Below are positions 57,301 through 62,685 of a DNA stretch of 64,000 nt, piece after piece; position 1 is the stretch's first letter, and every line of letters starts with the position of its first letter. The position numbers and the translations under genes are program-made. The notes under the pieces are model-generated. The model ran no database searches and was not told the origin of the DNA. It saw only the letters and a program-made list of their open reading frames with translations. Source of the stretch: Haematobia irritans (lineage: Eukaryota; Arthropoda; Insecta; Diptera; Muscidae). Where the stretch lies: positions 192,655,063 to 192,719,062 of the forward strand of contig NC_134397.1 of the NCBI RefSeq assembly GCF_050003625.1. The letters are read 5' to 3'.

Positions 57301-58629
57301 GGCTCTAAATGTGTAAACGAACTGCTTCTAGTCAACATTTTTGAACCGAGCTATATCGTCATTTTTGGGGCAAAAATCGGAAAATCGGCATTTGCTATTT
57401 TTTGAGTAAAAAATCGTCAAAATGCCGATAAATCGTCAGCCCTGTGTGTCACATCTCCTAAACTAAGCTTCCTAGAGATAAAAGAAGGTTAATTCGTGAT
57501 CAACCCCGAAAATTCCTCCAAATTAAAAAAAAAAATAATTTTGTATATGAACAACTTCTTTTGCTCATATCTCCTAAACTAAGCGTCCTAGATCGAAAAG
57601 GAGGTTAATTCGTGATCTCCCCCAAAAAATAAAAAAAAAATCAATTTTTTATATAAAAGCTCATAAAAATTGAAAATTCCCTCCATTTTATTATTCCGAA
57701 CTTTGTAAAAGAATTTTGGTCTTTGTGTCTCATTGAAGTAATTCTCTTCACTTCCAGCCTTCGTCGTATGGCAACACGAATTTTCTTAGGCTTTCTACTG
57801 TGCGCTACCATTACCTTAGAGAGTACCTACAGTGGGCAATTGAAATCCATCTTGACCATGCCTTTGTTTAATGCACCCGTTGATACAATACAAAAATGGT
57901 CTTTGACCAATTGGAAATGGGGAACCCCCTCTATTATATGGGTGACAACAGTTGATCAATCCGATATTGAACATGAGAAAATATTAACACAAAAATTTGA
58001 GGTACGAGATTATGATTTTCTGTACAATGCCAGTTTCAGAGATGACTATGGATTGGGATTGGAACGTCTGTACAGTGGTTCGCTAAATGTTGGTGATTAT
58101 ATAACAATGGAATGTCTATCGTCAAGAACCGTAAGGCTATCAATTGAAACACTTCACCAATATTAAACTCAATATTGAATGGATATTTGTTTTTTTTTTT
58201 TAGATTCTCAAAGATGATTTATATTTCGATTGGACTCGTGCTGTTTCCATAATGGGTTGGCCTATGATGCCCCTGTTGGATCAGCATATTTTGTTTTGTT
58301 TGGAAACTGGCCTCTACATCTACTGGGAGAAATATGTAAGACAAATGTGATTTTTGTTATTTTAGTAACATCTAGCTGGTATAACTCGAATTTTATATTT
58401 GTTTTAGTATAAGATGCGTTTTACTAACATGCATATGCAGAATGTATTGATCGAATTATCCACGGGTCATATTGAAAAATTACCACCCCAGAAGTTGTCC
58501 ATTGAACACATTTCAGGACCACTTTTCATATTACTTTTTGGTCATTTAACCGCATTATTTGTTTTTGCTTTGGAATTATTAAGACATCGCGTGCGCTTTA
58601 TTGGTTGTTTTTTTTTTTTTTTTAAATAG
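30254..58629 (+). CDS. Ir68a: Ionotropic receptor (Ir68a-like), ten exons
   Basis: Spliced coding sequence: 30254-30305, 30508-30764, 38567-38648, 41853-42376, 53959-54091, 54151-54331, 54393-54632, 57758-58130, 58204-58335, 58408-58629. That is 2196 nt, or 731 residues, with every junction GT-AG and in phase. The family is variant ionotropic glutamate receptors: ligand-gated cation channel subunits in sensory neuron dendrites. An N-terminal signal-like segment (1-25) and extracellular domain come first. A split ligand-binding domain follows (S1 about 290-423, S2 about 523-690), with TM1 about 424-446, a pore loop about 467-489 containing FIQQPS, TM2 about 494-515 ending in STYSGQLKSIL (the counterpart of the glutamate-receptor SYTANLAAFL motif), and TM3 about 694-715. 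The glutamate-binding Arg of S1 appears replaced by Asn. The Ir68a assignment (moist-air humidity sensing with Ir25a and Ir93a) rests on remembered similarity; Ir21a is the main alternative. Confidence 0.88.
30508..30764 (+). CDS. Ir68a: IR exon 2 (N-terminal domain)
   Basis: Acceptor TATCCATCTTTTAG and donor GAG/GTAAGA. It encodes residues 18-103, starting SAYFSPLTSVLIVYDGK and continuing through an acidic stretch (DDPNDEMDDYNGEFEE). The intron before it is only 202 bp with a T/C-rich tract. Codon use and the absence of stops in only this frame support coding. Confidence 0.8.
30896..32545 (+). mobile_element. DINE-1-like element, type 2, 3' end lost
   Basis: The 5' end is AACAAGTACATACGGCCGT with the hairpin TTCGGCCAGGCCGAA, then CCCTCCACCATGGATTGCG. 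Modules of about 150 bp follow (GGTTTATATGGGGGCTATAT, GGACCGATGTGGACCAAT, CCGGATCGGATGAAATTTG). A 515-bp stretch is duplicated inside it (from about 31719 and from about 32234). It ends abruptly at LINE sequence near 32545 without the 3' hairpin. Located in IR intron 2. Confidence 0.85.
32825..33040 (+). pseudogene. LINE ORF2 endonuclease, N-terminal fragment
   Basis: ATG at 32825 opens MVLRILQINLEHF, the usual start of a Jockey/LOA-type ORF2, with the conserved N of the endonuclease active site (QIN) and the QE of LIQELYV. It continues through LSTPGFKLLHYTG to a stop at 33038. The following sequence in another frame (SSDINARGESLIEF, near 33135-33175) continues the domain, showing a frameshifted interval before the SINE insertion. 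Confidence 0.75.
33186..34180 (+). mobile_element. tRNA-derived SINE, split by a hAT MITE
   Basis: The head GAGCCACCGTGATGCAATGG and GTTAGCAT, the B-box region GTCGTGGGTTTGATTCC, and the body GCGGTGGATTATCCC match the full copy at 52077. The copy is interrupted at 33360 and resumes at 34010 with GGACCGCCGTTC through to CCTAACCT. Without the insertion it is about 345 bp. It sits inside the LINE endonuclease: LINE reading resumes immediately after it. A clear target duplication is not visible. Confidence 0.9.
33360..34001. mobile_element. 642-bp hAT-type MITE
   Basis: It is flanked by a perfect 8-bp duplication TAGAATAT (33352-33359 and 34002-34009). The ends TAGTCTTG and CAAGACTA are perfect inverted repeats, and subterminal GGAACTAGTTCCTT / GGAACTAGTTCGTT motifs occur near both ends. 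The 8-bp target and TAG start fit the hAT superfamily. No transposase is present. Because the duplication lies in SINE sequence, the insertion is younger than the SINE. Confidence 0.9.
34859..34945 (+). repeat. 3' tail shared by the LINE and the SINE family
   Basis: ATCACAATGGACTGAATAGT and CTAAGTGA, then ATCGGGCTGCCACT, follow the LINE C-terminal sequence by about 50 bp. The same string forms the 3' part of the SINEs at 33186 and 52077. It is either the LINE's own 3' UTR or a separate SINE-tail insertion. Confidence 0.65.
34946..35574. other. Intron 2, unique AT-rich stretch
   Basis: No gene or repeat is recognisable here. CACCATCTCAACAGCTGTTG near 35388 contains an E-box-like CAGCTG, of no demonstrable meaning. 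Confidence 0.45.
35575..36687 (-). mobile_element. DINE-1-like element, type 2, complete
   Basis: The reverse orientation is shown by the 3' hairpin at the left (TATACCCTCCACCATATGATGG, read from 35576 as TATACCCTCC with GGGGGTATATT), a GTCY run (TGTCCGTCCGTCCGTCC near 35710), and at the right the complement of the type 2 5' end (TTCGGCCTGGCCGAA, then ACGGCCGTATATACTTGTTT). About five internal modules with CCGATCCCC and CCATAATTATATATAG lie between. Confidence 0.88.
36688..37187. other. Intron 2, AT-rich spacer
   Basis: No gene is seen. It contains a run of T at about 37034-37050. TA at 37186 is the target of the DD37E element. Confidence 0.45.
37188..38482 (+). mobile_element. DD37E Tc1/mariner transposon
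   Basis: A 1295-bp element flanked by TA on both sides. Its 28-bp terminal inverted repeats are identical at both ends, starting AAGGGTGATACGGTCAAAAT. It carries a transposase open frame described separately. Length, TA target and catalytic spacing all fit the insect ITmD37E group. Identical ends suggest a fairly recent insertion into IR intron 2, although the coding region is broken. Confidence 0.93.
37347..38355 (+). pseudogene. DD37E transposase, broken near the N-terminus
   Basis: The 238-codon frame 37639-38355 contains the whole catalytic domain: D51 (MDDETYVK), D140 (FWPDLASCHYG) and E178 (LRPIEKYWAIVK). The second and third residues are 37 apart, which defines DD37E. The expected start ATG at 37347 (PSKQEEQRIKILLAHREN) leads into the first helix-turn-helix, but there is an in-frame TAG at 37434 and at least two frameshifts before 37639, one in the CT run near 37590. 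The DNA-binding part is therefore not translated with the catalytic part. It cut and pasted its own transposon when intact; it is now probably dead. Confidence 0.9.
38567..38648 (+). CDS. Ir68a: IR exon 3 (short, predicted)
   Basis: An 82-nt exon inferred from phase. Acceptor ACATTACACAG, first codon CAC, donor TTCCA/GTAACT. It must enter at phase 0 (exon 2) and leave at phase 1 (exon 4), and it does both. It encodes about 27 residues with TLLITVKALKRRKEM. It lies 84 bp downstream of the DD37E transposon, in unique sequence. The donor is weaker than the others, so its exact ends are less certain. Confidence 0.6.
38649..39639. other. Intron 3, start
   Basis: No gene is seen. At 38894-38939 is a segment resembling 20480-20526. 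Near 39550-39600 are ACCAAAAATGGTAGA and GTTGGTAGAATTTTTAC, then CTCCAACTTAGACGTACTT, the boundary sequence that also borders the 29-bp arrays near 45425 and 62306. Confidence 0.5.
39640..40552 (+). repeat. 29-bp AT-rich tandem repeat (array 3)
   Basis: About 30 degenerate units, TTTCTATAGAAATAAAATTT with GACAAAATT between. It is broken at its right end by the direct-repeat element at 40553 and resumes for one to two units at 41168. Confidence 0.93.
40553..41170 (+). mobile_element. TRIM-like element with direct terminal repeats
   Basis: Two direct repeats of about 180-190 bp (about 40553-40742 and 40993-41170) share AGCTTAAAACCATACATTGA, GTGTAGCTTAACC, GGGCAAAGCCCTA and CACATTCCTCATC. Between them are about 250 bp with no recognisable protein. 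The 29-bp array continues on both sides, so the whole unit is an insertion into the array. Direct ends around a short core suggest a terminal-repeat retrotransposon in miniature; a tandem duplication of another element end is the alternative. Confidence 0.6.
41207..41315 (+). mobile_element. DINE-1-like type 2, 3'-end fragment
   Basis: The last part of a type 2 element in forward orientation: TCGATGTGTTACAAACGGAA, then the 3' hairpin (CCCATCCTATGGTGG, GGGTATACA). The body is absent. Confidence 0.75.
41316..41852. other. Intron 3, end
   Basis: AT-rich unique sequence. A polypyrimidine-poor tract precedes the exon 4 acceptor at 41851-41852. No other feature was seen. Confidence 0.45.
41853..42376 (+). 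CDS. Ir68a: IR exon 4 (linker, Ser run, start of S1)
   Basis: Acceptor TTTATTCCAG and donor TACGTG/GTAAGT. It encodes residues 131-305: a Lys/Thr-rich linker, a run of ten serines (about 216-225) from TCG/TCA triplets at 42108-42137, then FWGRSRLFAKNVELYPNKL and the start of the ligand-binding lobe (RVGSLTYVPYVKTNY). The conserved region after the Ser run shows the exon is functional; the run is the kind of tract that varies in length between alleles. Confidence 0.88.
42606..45425 (-). repeat. 29-bp AT-rich tandem repeat (array 4, longest)
   Basis: About 95 units in the opposite orientation (TTTTGTCAAAATTTTATTTC, TATAGAAAA). It has internal higher-order structure: a 261-bp block (nine units) at about 43121 is repeated at 43382, and a variant with AAGCTGAACTCAAAAACAAC occurs three times (about 42709, 44202 and 44652). 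It ends at AGTACCTCTTAGTTGG. It lies in IR intron 4. Confidence 0.94.
45455..45530 (-). mobile_element. Degraded tRNA-like SINE head
   Basis: Minus-strand reading gives AACCACCGTAATGTAATGG and TTAGGATGCCC (A-box region), then GGGGTCAATCTC in place of the B box. It resembles the head of the SINE at 52077 but is diverged. It sits just past the end of array 4. Confidence 0.5.
45531..46594. other. Intron 4, unique stretch
   Basis: Higher GC than its neighbours in places (for example CCACCACGACCACCACTG near 45980). Several short open frames on both strands have no recognisable domain or splice context, so I call no gene. Confidence 0.45.
46603..49354. mobile_element. hAT-type element invaded by a DINE-1-like copy
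   Basis: A perfect 8-bp duplication GTGTGAAG (46595-46602 and 49355-49362) flanks ends CATTGGCGTAGCTAG and CTAGCTCCGCCAATG. Just inside are G/C homopolymer hairpins (GGGGGGGCTATGCCCCCCCC at the left, GGGGGGGCATAGCCCCCCC at the right). These are typical hAT ends. After removing the insertion at 47368-49086, about 1.0 kb of AT-rich sequence without a transposase remains, so it is non-autonomous. Confidence 0.88.
47368..49086 (-). mobile_element. DINE-1/mini-me-like element, type 1, complete
   Basis: The reverse orientation opens with the 3' hairpin (TATACCCTTCACCACTACTG, GTGGTACAGGGTATAATAAG). Then come a long GTCY run (TGTCCGTCTGTCTGTCTGTC near 47508), modules with CCCATATATATCTTTCGTCC, and at the right the complement of the 5' end (AGTCGGCTCCGCCCGACTTT, ACTTACTTGTTTTT). 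Nested within the hAT element. Confidence 0.88.
49363..49700. other. Intron 4 spacer
   Basis: Unique AT-rich sequence between the hAT element and the minisatellite. No feature was recognised. Confidence 0.45.
49700..53540 (+). repeat. Degenerate 29-bp minisatellite, GC-balanced
   Basis: Around 120 highly diverged units with consensus like GGTCTCAGTATGGGAACTGT followed by AGGCCCGAA. Marker strings TCAGTATGG, GAACTGTAG and GCCCGA recur at spacing of 28-31 bp. Base composition is nearer to even than the AT-rich surroundings. Open frames across it carry no domain and the period is not a multiple of three. A full SINE interrupts it at 52077-52420. It fills much of IR intron 4. Confidence 0.9.
52077..52420 (+). 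mobile_element. Full-length tRNA-derived SINE (reference copy)
   Basis: A 344-bp element with an 8-bp target duplication TAGGCTCG (52069-52076 and 52421-52428). The A-box region is CCACCGTGGTGCAATGGTTA, the B box is TCGTGGGTTCAAACCC, the body is CAGCGGTGGATTATCCCACC, and the tail runs from ATCACAATGGACTGAATAGT to TAACCTAACC. The intact duplication shows a retroposed copy and gives the true family ends. Confidence 0.95.
53541..53958. other. Intron 4, 3' end
   Basis: Unique sequence leading to the exon 5 acceptor. Short open frames without domains only. Confidence 0.45.
53959..54091 (+). CDS. Ir68a: IR exon 5 (S1 lobe)
   Basis: Acceptor TTATTCCTTAG and donor ATACCAT/GTAAAT. It encodes residues 306-349 with GAEAELVRTFCQIRNCHL, the helix and Cys pair usual in IR S1 lobes. 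It follows an intron of 11.6 kb. Confidence 0.9.
54151..54331 (+). CDS. Ir68a: IR exon 6 (S1 lobe)
   Basis: Acceptor ATACAAATTTCAG and donor CCAAA/GTAAGG. It encodes DDWGIILDNGTTEGMLGDLY through ARSAVTIMGPGP. In an ungapped comparison with glutamate receptors, the position of the Arg that binds the ligand carboxylate is Asn in the NWYNN stretch, which is common in divergent IRs and implies a different ligand or gating cue. Confidence 0.92.
54393..54632 (+). CDS. Ir68a: IR exon 7 (TM1 and pore loop)
   Basis: Acceptor CATATTTTCAG and donor ACTGC/GTAAGT. It encodes WRTNIMPFS, TM1 (ALWIFIFMTMISCSLVFLLF), a basic intracellular stretch (TQKRKKKYG) and the pore loop with DVFAVFIQQPS. Confidence 0.94.
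54690..55284 (-). repeat. Inverted, diverged monomers of the 125-bp satellite
   Basis: About five units in reverse orientation, each with TATATGAAAAACTT (the complement of the satellite's AAGTTTTTCATATA), GCTCATATCTCCTAAACTAAG, GCGTCCTAGAG and TTAATTCGTGA. They are clearly the same family as 1-19041 but more diverged. They lie in IR intron 7 and are cut by the element at 55285. Confidence 0.92.
55690..56170 (+). repeat. 29-bp AT-rich tandem repeat (array 5)
   Basis: About 16 degenerate units of TTTCTATAGAAATAAAATTT with TGACAAAAT; the first units have lost GAC. It lies within the CAGGGCTG element and ends just before the DD41D transposon. Confidence 0.92.
56200..57075 (+). mobile_element. 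DD41D (rosa-like) mariner relic
   Basis: An 876-bp element flanked by TA on each side, with imperfect inverted repeats of about 32 bp starting AAGGGTGGTTAAA and containing GGGCCGATGTTGA. This is shorter than the roughly 1.2-1.3 kb of intact relatives because of an internal deletion in the transposase gene. Confidence 0.9.
56283..56969 (+). pseudogene. DD41D transposase, deleted, frameshifted, catalytic Asp lost
   Basis: ATG at 56283 gives the usual start (MERYTIQERV), but residue 11 jumps directly into the catalytic domain (WFQEMATVDDQF), so the paired DNA-binding region is deleted. The first catalytic Asp is Tyr (FSYEAHF, codon TAT at 56373). A frameshift at about 56625-56640 moves to a second frame holding the other two acidic residues (QQDGATCHTA and LIPLDFFLWGYLK), with 41 residues between them, the DD41D spacing known from the rosa group. 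A second frameshift near 56840 leads to the C-terminus (HRMDVCHRGRGPHLADILF). It is inactive on three counts. Confidence 0.9.
57076..57420. other. Right part of the CAGGGCTG element
   Basis: Near 57140-57195 is the recurring string TTTTGGCACGAGTGGCAACC followed by GTGA, which also ends other repeats in the window. There is otherwise no feature and no gene. Confidence 0.5.
57445..57670 (-). repeat. Inverted satellite monomers, continuation
   Basis: About two further reverse-orientation monomers (CATCTCCTAAACTAAGC, GTTAATTCGTGATC), continuing the group cut by the CAGGGCTG element. Confidence 0.88.
57758..58130 (+). CDS. Ir68a: IR exon 8 (TM2 and S2 lobe)
   Basis: Acceptor CTTCACTTCCAG and donor AGAACC/GTAAGG. 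It encodes TM2 (RIFLGFLLCATITLESTYSG) and the first half of S2 (APVDTIQKW, SLNVGDYI). The intron before it is 3.1 kb and carries inverted satellite monomers and nested transposons. Confidence 0.95.
58204..58335 (+). CDS. Ir68a: IR exon 9 (S2 lobe)
   Basis: The acceptor follows a run of T and ends TTTTAG; the donor is AAATAT/GTAAGA. It encodes DDLYFDWTRAVSIMGWPM and CLETGLYIYWE, the terminal helices of S2 typical of IRs. The preceding intron is 73 bp. Confidence 0.94.
58408..58629 (+). CDS. Ir68a: IR exon 10 (TM3, stop)
   Basis: Acceptor ATTTGTTTTAG. It encodes residues 659-731 with TM3 (GPLFILLFGHLTALFVFALE) and a short cytoplasmic tail. The tail reads through 16 T (58608-58623), giving a Phe run before TAG, so the last codons depend on an accurate homopolymer length. 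Confidence 0.92.
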   Translation, partial: YKMRFTNMHMQNVLIELSTGHIEKLPPQKLSIEHISGPLFILLFGHLTALFVFALELLRHRVRFIGCFFFFFK

Positions 58630-58631
58630 AT

Positions 58632-58637
58632 AATAAA
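58632..58637 (+). terminator. Polyadenylation signal of the IR gene
   Basis: AATAAA begins three bases after the predicted stop codon. This is unusually close, but it is the first canonical signal downstream and would give a very short 3' UTR. Confidence 0.55.
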
Positions 58638-59039
58638 AATATATCGCAAAATGATGGATATGTGATTTAAATTTTGAAATATCAAATCTGTATTTCAAAT
58701 TTAATTTTATAGATCCTAGATTTAAAACTAAATAGCGGCCTAAAATAGTCTTTATTTTAAAGAAAACGCATCTTTGGCTCGGAATCGTATCAAAATCCTT
58801 ACGGAAATTTTCACATGTTTGAATCCAAAGAAAATACTTTTCTTCGAATAAAAACAGCACAACGTTCTGGTGTCCCCAACACATACAGCCCACACCATAT
58901 GGAAACTACCATATGCAGAGCGTCGTGGTTTCAAACCGGACGACTACCAAACAGTTTTTCCGTGTTGGTTTATCCCCTTTCAGTACAATGAAAAAAGCAT
59001 TCCCGATTCCAAGGATTTTATCTTTAATGATTTTGGTAT
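58638..59039. other. Downstream flank of the IR gene
   Basis: AT-rich sequence containing pieces related to the interior of the MITE at 26742 (complement of GATTCCGAGCCAAAG near 58770, and TTTTGGTATTGATTTTG near 59030). No gene is seen. Confidence 0.5.
58900..58985 (+). mobile_element. Degraded SINE fragment
   Basis: GTCGTGGTTTCAAACC (B-box-like) followed by CCAAACAGTTTTTCCG and GGTTTATCCCCTTTCAGTA parallels GTCGTGGGTTCAAACCC, CAAAAAGTTTTTCAGCGG and ATTATCCCACCTCAGTA of the reference SINE. Confidence 0.6.
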
Positions 59040-60230
59040 TGATTTTGTCAAAATATTATTTATACAGAAAATTTTTTCAAAATGTTATTTCTATAGAAAA
59101 TTTTGTCAAAATTGTATTTTTATAAAAATGTTTGTCAAAATTTTATATCTATATAAAAAACAAGTTAAACATTTTATTTCTATACAAAATTTTGTCAAAA
59201 TTTTATTTCTATAAAAAATTTTGTCAAAATTGTATTTTTTAGAAAATTTTGTCAAAATTTTATTCCTATAGAAAATTTTGTCAAAATTTTATTTCTATAG
59301 AAAATTTCGTCAAAATTTTATTTCTATAGAAAATTTTATCAAAATGGTATTTTTTTAGAAAATTTTGTTAAAATTTTATCGACAACGTTATCAAAATTTT
59401 ATTTCTATAGAAAATATTGTCAAAATTGTATTTCTATAGAAAATTTTGTTAAAATTTAATTTCTATAAAAAATTATGTCAAAATTTTATTTCTATAGAAA
59501 ATTTTGTCAAACAAAACCAACAATAACAAAATAAAACGAATGAAAATTTTATTTCTATAAAACATTTTGTCCATTTTGTTTTGTTTTATATCTATAAAAA
59601 AATATTATCAATTTTTTATTTCTATACAAAATTTTGTCAAAATTGTTTTTTTAGAAAATTTTCTCAAAGTTTCATTTCTATAAAAATATTTTATCAAAAT
59701 TTTAATTTTTAGAATTTTTTTTCAAAATTGTATTTGTTTAGAAATTTTTCTCAAAATTTTATTTCTATAGAAAATTTTGTCAAAATGTTATTTCCATAGA
59801 AAATTTTGTCAAAATTTTATTTCTATAAAAAATTTTGTCAAAATTTTATATCTATATAAAAAGTAAGTTCGACATTTTATTTCTATACAAAATTTTGCCA
59901 AAATTTTATTTCTATAAAAAATTTTGTCAAAATTGTATTTTTTTAAAAATTTTGTCAAAATTTTATATCTATTGAAAATTTTGTCAAAATTGTGTTTCTT
60001 TAGAAAATTATGTTAAAATTTTATCGAAAACGTTATCAAAATTTTATTTCTATAGAAAATGTTGTCAAAATTGTATTTCTATAGAAAATTTTGTTAAAAT
60101 TTAGTTTCTATAAAAAATTTTGTCAAAATGTTATTTCTATAGAAAAATGTTGTCAAAATTTTATTTCTATAAAAAATTTTGTCAACATTTTATTTCAATA
60201 AAAAATTTTGTCAAAATTGTTTTTTTTCTT
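59040..60230 (-). repeat. 29-bp AT-rich tandem repeat (array 6)
   Basis: About 40 units in reverse orientation. A block of about 700 bp is partly repeated inside it: ATCGACAACGTTATC near 59379 and ATCGAAAACGTTATC near 60018 mark equivalent positions. It joins directly to the type 2 DINE-1-like element. Confidence 0.93.
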
Positions 60231-61513
60231 TATACCCACCACCATAGAATGGTGACGGGGGTATAATAAGTTTGTCATTCCGTTTGTAACACATCGAAAT
60301 ATCGATTTCCGACTATATAAAGTATATATATTCTTGATCAGGGCGAAATTCTAAGACGATATAACCATGTCCGTCTGTCTGGCTGTCTGTCTGTCTGTTG
60401 TAATCACGCTACAGTCTTCAATAATGAAGCAATCGTGCTGAAATTTGGAGAAACTCGTTTTTTGTCTGCATGCAGGTCAAGTTCGAAGATGGGCTATATC
60501 GGTCCAGGGTTTGATATAGTTCCCATATAAACCGACCTCCCGATTTGGGGTCTTGGGCTTATAGAAATCGTAGTTTTTATCCAATTTGCCTGAAATTGGA
60601 AATCTAGAGGTATTTTATGACCATAAAGAGGTGTGTCAAAAATAGTGAGTATCGGTCCAGGGTTTGATATAGTCTCCATATAAACCGACCTCCCGATTTG
60701 GGGTCTTGGGCTTATAGAAACCGTAGTTTTTATCCAATTTGCCTGAAATTAGAAATCTAAAGGTGTTTTAGGACCATAAAGAGGTGTGCTGAAAATGGTG
60801 AGTATCGGTCCATGTTTTGGTATAGCCCCCATATAGACCGATCTCCCGATTTTACTTCTTGGGCTTGTAGAATCCGCAGTTTTTATTCAATTTACCTGAA
60901 ATTGGAAAACTAGAGGTATTTTAGAACCATAAAGAGGTGTGCCAAAAATGGTGAGCATCGGTCCATGTTTTGGTATGGTCCCCTTATAAACCGATTTGGG
61001 GTCTTGGGCTTATAGAAACCGTTGTTTTTATCCGATTTGCCTGAAATTGTAAATATTCTGGTATTTTAGGCCCACAAAAACGTGTATCGGATTAAGCTTT
61101 TATCGGTCCATTTGGTAAGGCCTCCGATTTCACTTCTTGGGGGTATAGAAGGCGCACTGATAATAAAAATTGCTTGAAACTCGATGTAAAATTTCCAGAT
61201 TTTACTTCTCGTGTGAAAATCTATAGATTTCAGATTTCAAATCAAGACGTTATTTTATAATTTTCTTGCACACTTGCAAGAGATGTTAATGATTCCTCTA
61301 AAACTCAAACAAAAATGGTTCTTATAAATCCAGAATCTGATATAGTCTTCATAGGTAAAATCTTTAAATTTATTTTCGGGAAGTGTTGAACTGCTCTGCT
61401 TGATCTGTCCTCAAACCCCCCTGAAATTTCAAAGGAAACCCTAATATTTGATTCATGGTGGTGGGTATTTAAGATTCGGTCCGGCCGAACTTACTGCTGT
61501 ATATACTTGTTTT
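60231..61513 (-). mobile_element. DINE-1-like element, type 2 variant, complete
   Basis: The reverse orientation opens with the 3' hairpin (TATACCCACCACCATAGAATGG, read as TATACCCACC with GGGGGTATAATAAG), then a GTCY run (TCTGTCTGGCTGTCTGTCTG near 60370), four modules with CCTCCCGATTTGGGGTCTTG, and at the right the complement of the 5' end (TTCGGTCCGGCCGAAC, TGTATATACTTGTTTT). The modules differ from those of 35575-36687, so this is a distinct subfamily. It is inserted within the 29-bp array. Confidence 0.86.
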
Positions 61514-62305
61514 TAGGAAATTTTGTCAAAATTTTATCTCTACAGAAAATTTTCTCAAAGTTTCATTTCTATAAAAAATTTTGTCAAAATTGTATTTTTA
61601 GAAATTTTTGTCAAAATTGTATTTGTTTAAAAATTTTTCTCAAAATTTTATTTCTATAAAAACTTTTGTCAAAATGGTATTTCGTTAGAAAATTTAGTTA
61701 AAATTTTATCGAAAACGTAATCAAAATTTTATTTCTATAGAAAATGTTGTCAACATTTTATTTCTATAAAAAATTTTGCCAAAATTATATTTTTTAGAAA
61801 ATTTTGTCAAAATTTGATTTCTATAGAAAATTTTCTCAAAGTTTCATTTCTATAAAAAAATTTTGTCAAAATTGTATTTTTTAGAAAATTTTGTCAAAAT
61901 TTTATTTCTATAGGTAATTTTGTCAAAATTTTATTTCTATAGGAAATTTTGCAAAATTTTATTTCTATCGAAAATTTTGTAAAAATGGAAATTTTGCAAA
62001 ATTTTTATTTCTATAGAAAATTTTGTCAAAATGGTATTTCTTTAGAAAATTTTGTTAAAATTTTATCGAAAACGTTATCAAAATTTTATTTTTATAGAAA
62101 ACGTTATCAAAATTTTATTTCTATAGAAAATTTTGTGAAAATTTTATTTCTTTAGAAAATTTTGTCAAGATTTTATTTCTATAGAAAATTTTGTTAAAAT
62201 TTAATTTCTATAAAAAATTTTGTCAAAATTTTATTTCTATAGAAAATTTTGTTAAAATTTAGTTTCTACAAAAAATGTCAAAATTTTATTTCTATAGACA
62301 ATTAG
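61514..62305 (-). repeat. 29-bp AT-rich tandem repeat (array 7)
   Basis: About 27 units in the same orientation as array 6, and with the same ATCGAAAACGT variants. Arrays 6 and 7 are therefore one array split by the DINE-1-like element. Confidence 0.93.
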
Positions 62306-62411
62306 TACCTCTTAGTTGGAGAAGTCTACCAAAATATTAAGAATTCTACCAATCTACCATACTGTAAAAAATCTACCATTTTTAGTAGAATTCTACCAAC
62401 TGTGGCAACCG
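62306..62411. repeat. Array boundary with GGTAGA motifs
   Basis: AGTACCTCTTAGTTGGAG is followed by several TCTACCAA/TCTACCATT motifs and ends AACTGTGGCAACCGTGA. The same boundary, in one or the other orientation, borders arrays 3 and 4, pointing to a mobile unit that includes the array. Confidence 0.6.
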
Positions 62412-62685
62412 TGAATGTGGAACGCTGTTCCGAATCGGTTATAAATAGGATTGAACTCGGATAGCACACATTTTATAAGAGAGAAGTTTAGCAGCATAAC
62501 CGACTGTAACTATAACATAACCTGATCTATATTCTGTCAGAAATTTTTAAAGTTTCTCTAAGTGGTTTCGATCATCACTCATTGATAAGAGAGAAGTTCA
62601 TTACATGTGGTACTACAATGGACTTAATGAGCCTGTTATAACTGACTGCCACTATGGCCTAACCTAACCTTCCCCGGATATTTCG
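62412..62685 (+). mobile_element. Two SINE body/tail fragments
   Basis: 62412-62525 has GTGGAACGCTGTTC, ATAAGAGAGAAGTT and ATAACCTGA. 62540-62685 has TTTCTCTAAGTGGTTTC, TGATAAGAGAGAAGTTCA, ACTACAATGGACTTAATG and CTAACCTAACC. Both match the 3' half of the SINE at 52077 but are diverged and headless. Confidence 0.7.

Larger units (their letters stand above)
55285..57444. mobile_element. Terminal-inverted-repeat element (CAGGGCTG ends)
   Basis: The left end CAGGGCTGCC and the right end GTCAGCCCTG are inverted repeats lying between satellite monomers, with TGTG on both sides. Subterminal ATCGTCA motifs recur at both ends (near 55310-55375 and 57410-57435). The CAGGG start is compatible with hAT, but the target duplication is only 4 bp as seen. 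It carries a 29-bp array and a DD41D transposon inside; no transposase of its own was seen. Confidence 0.65.
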
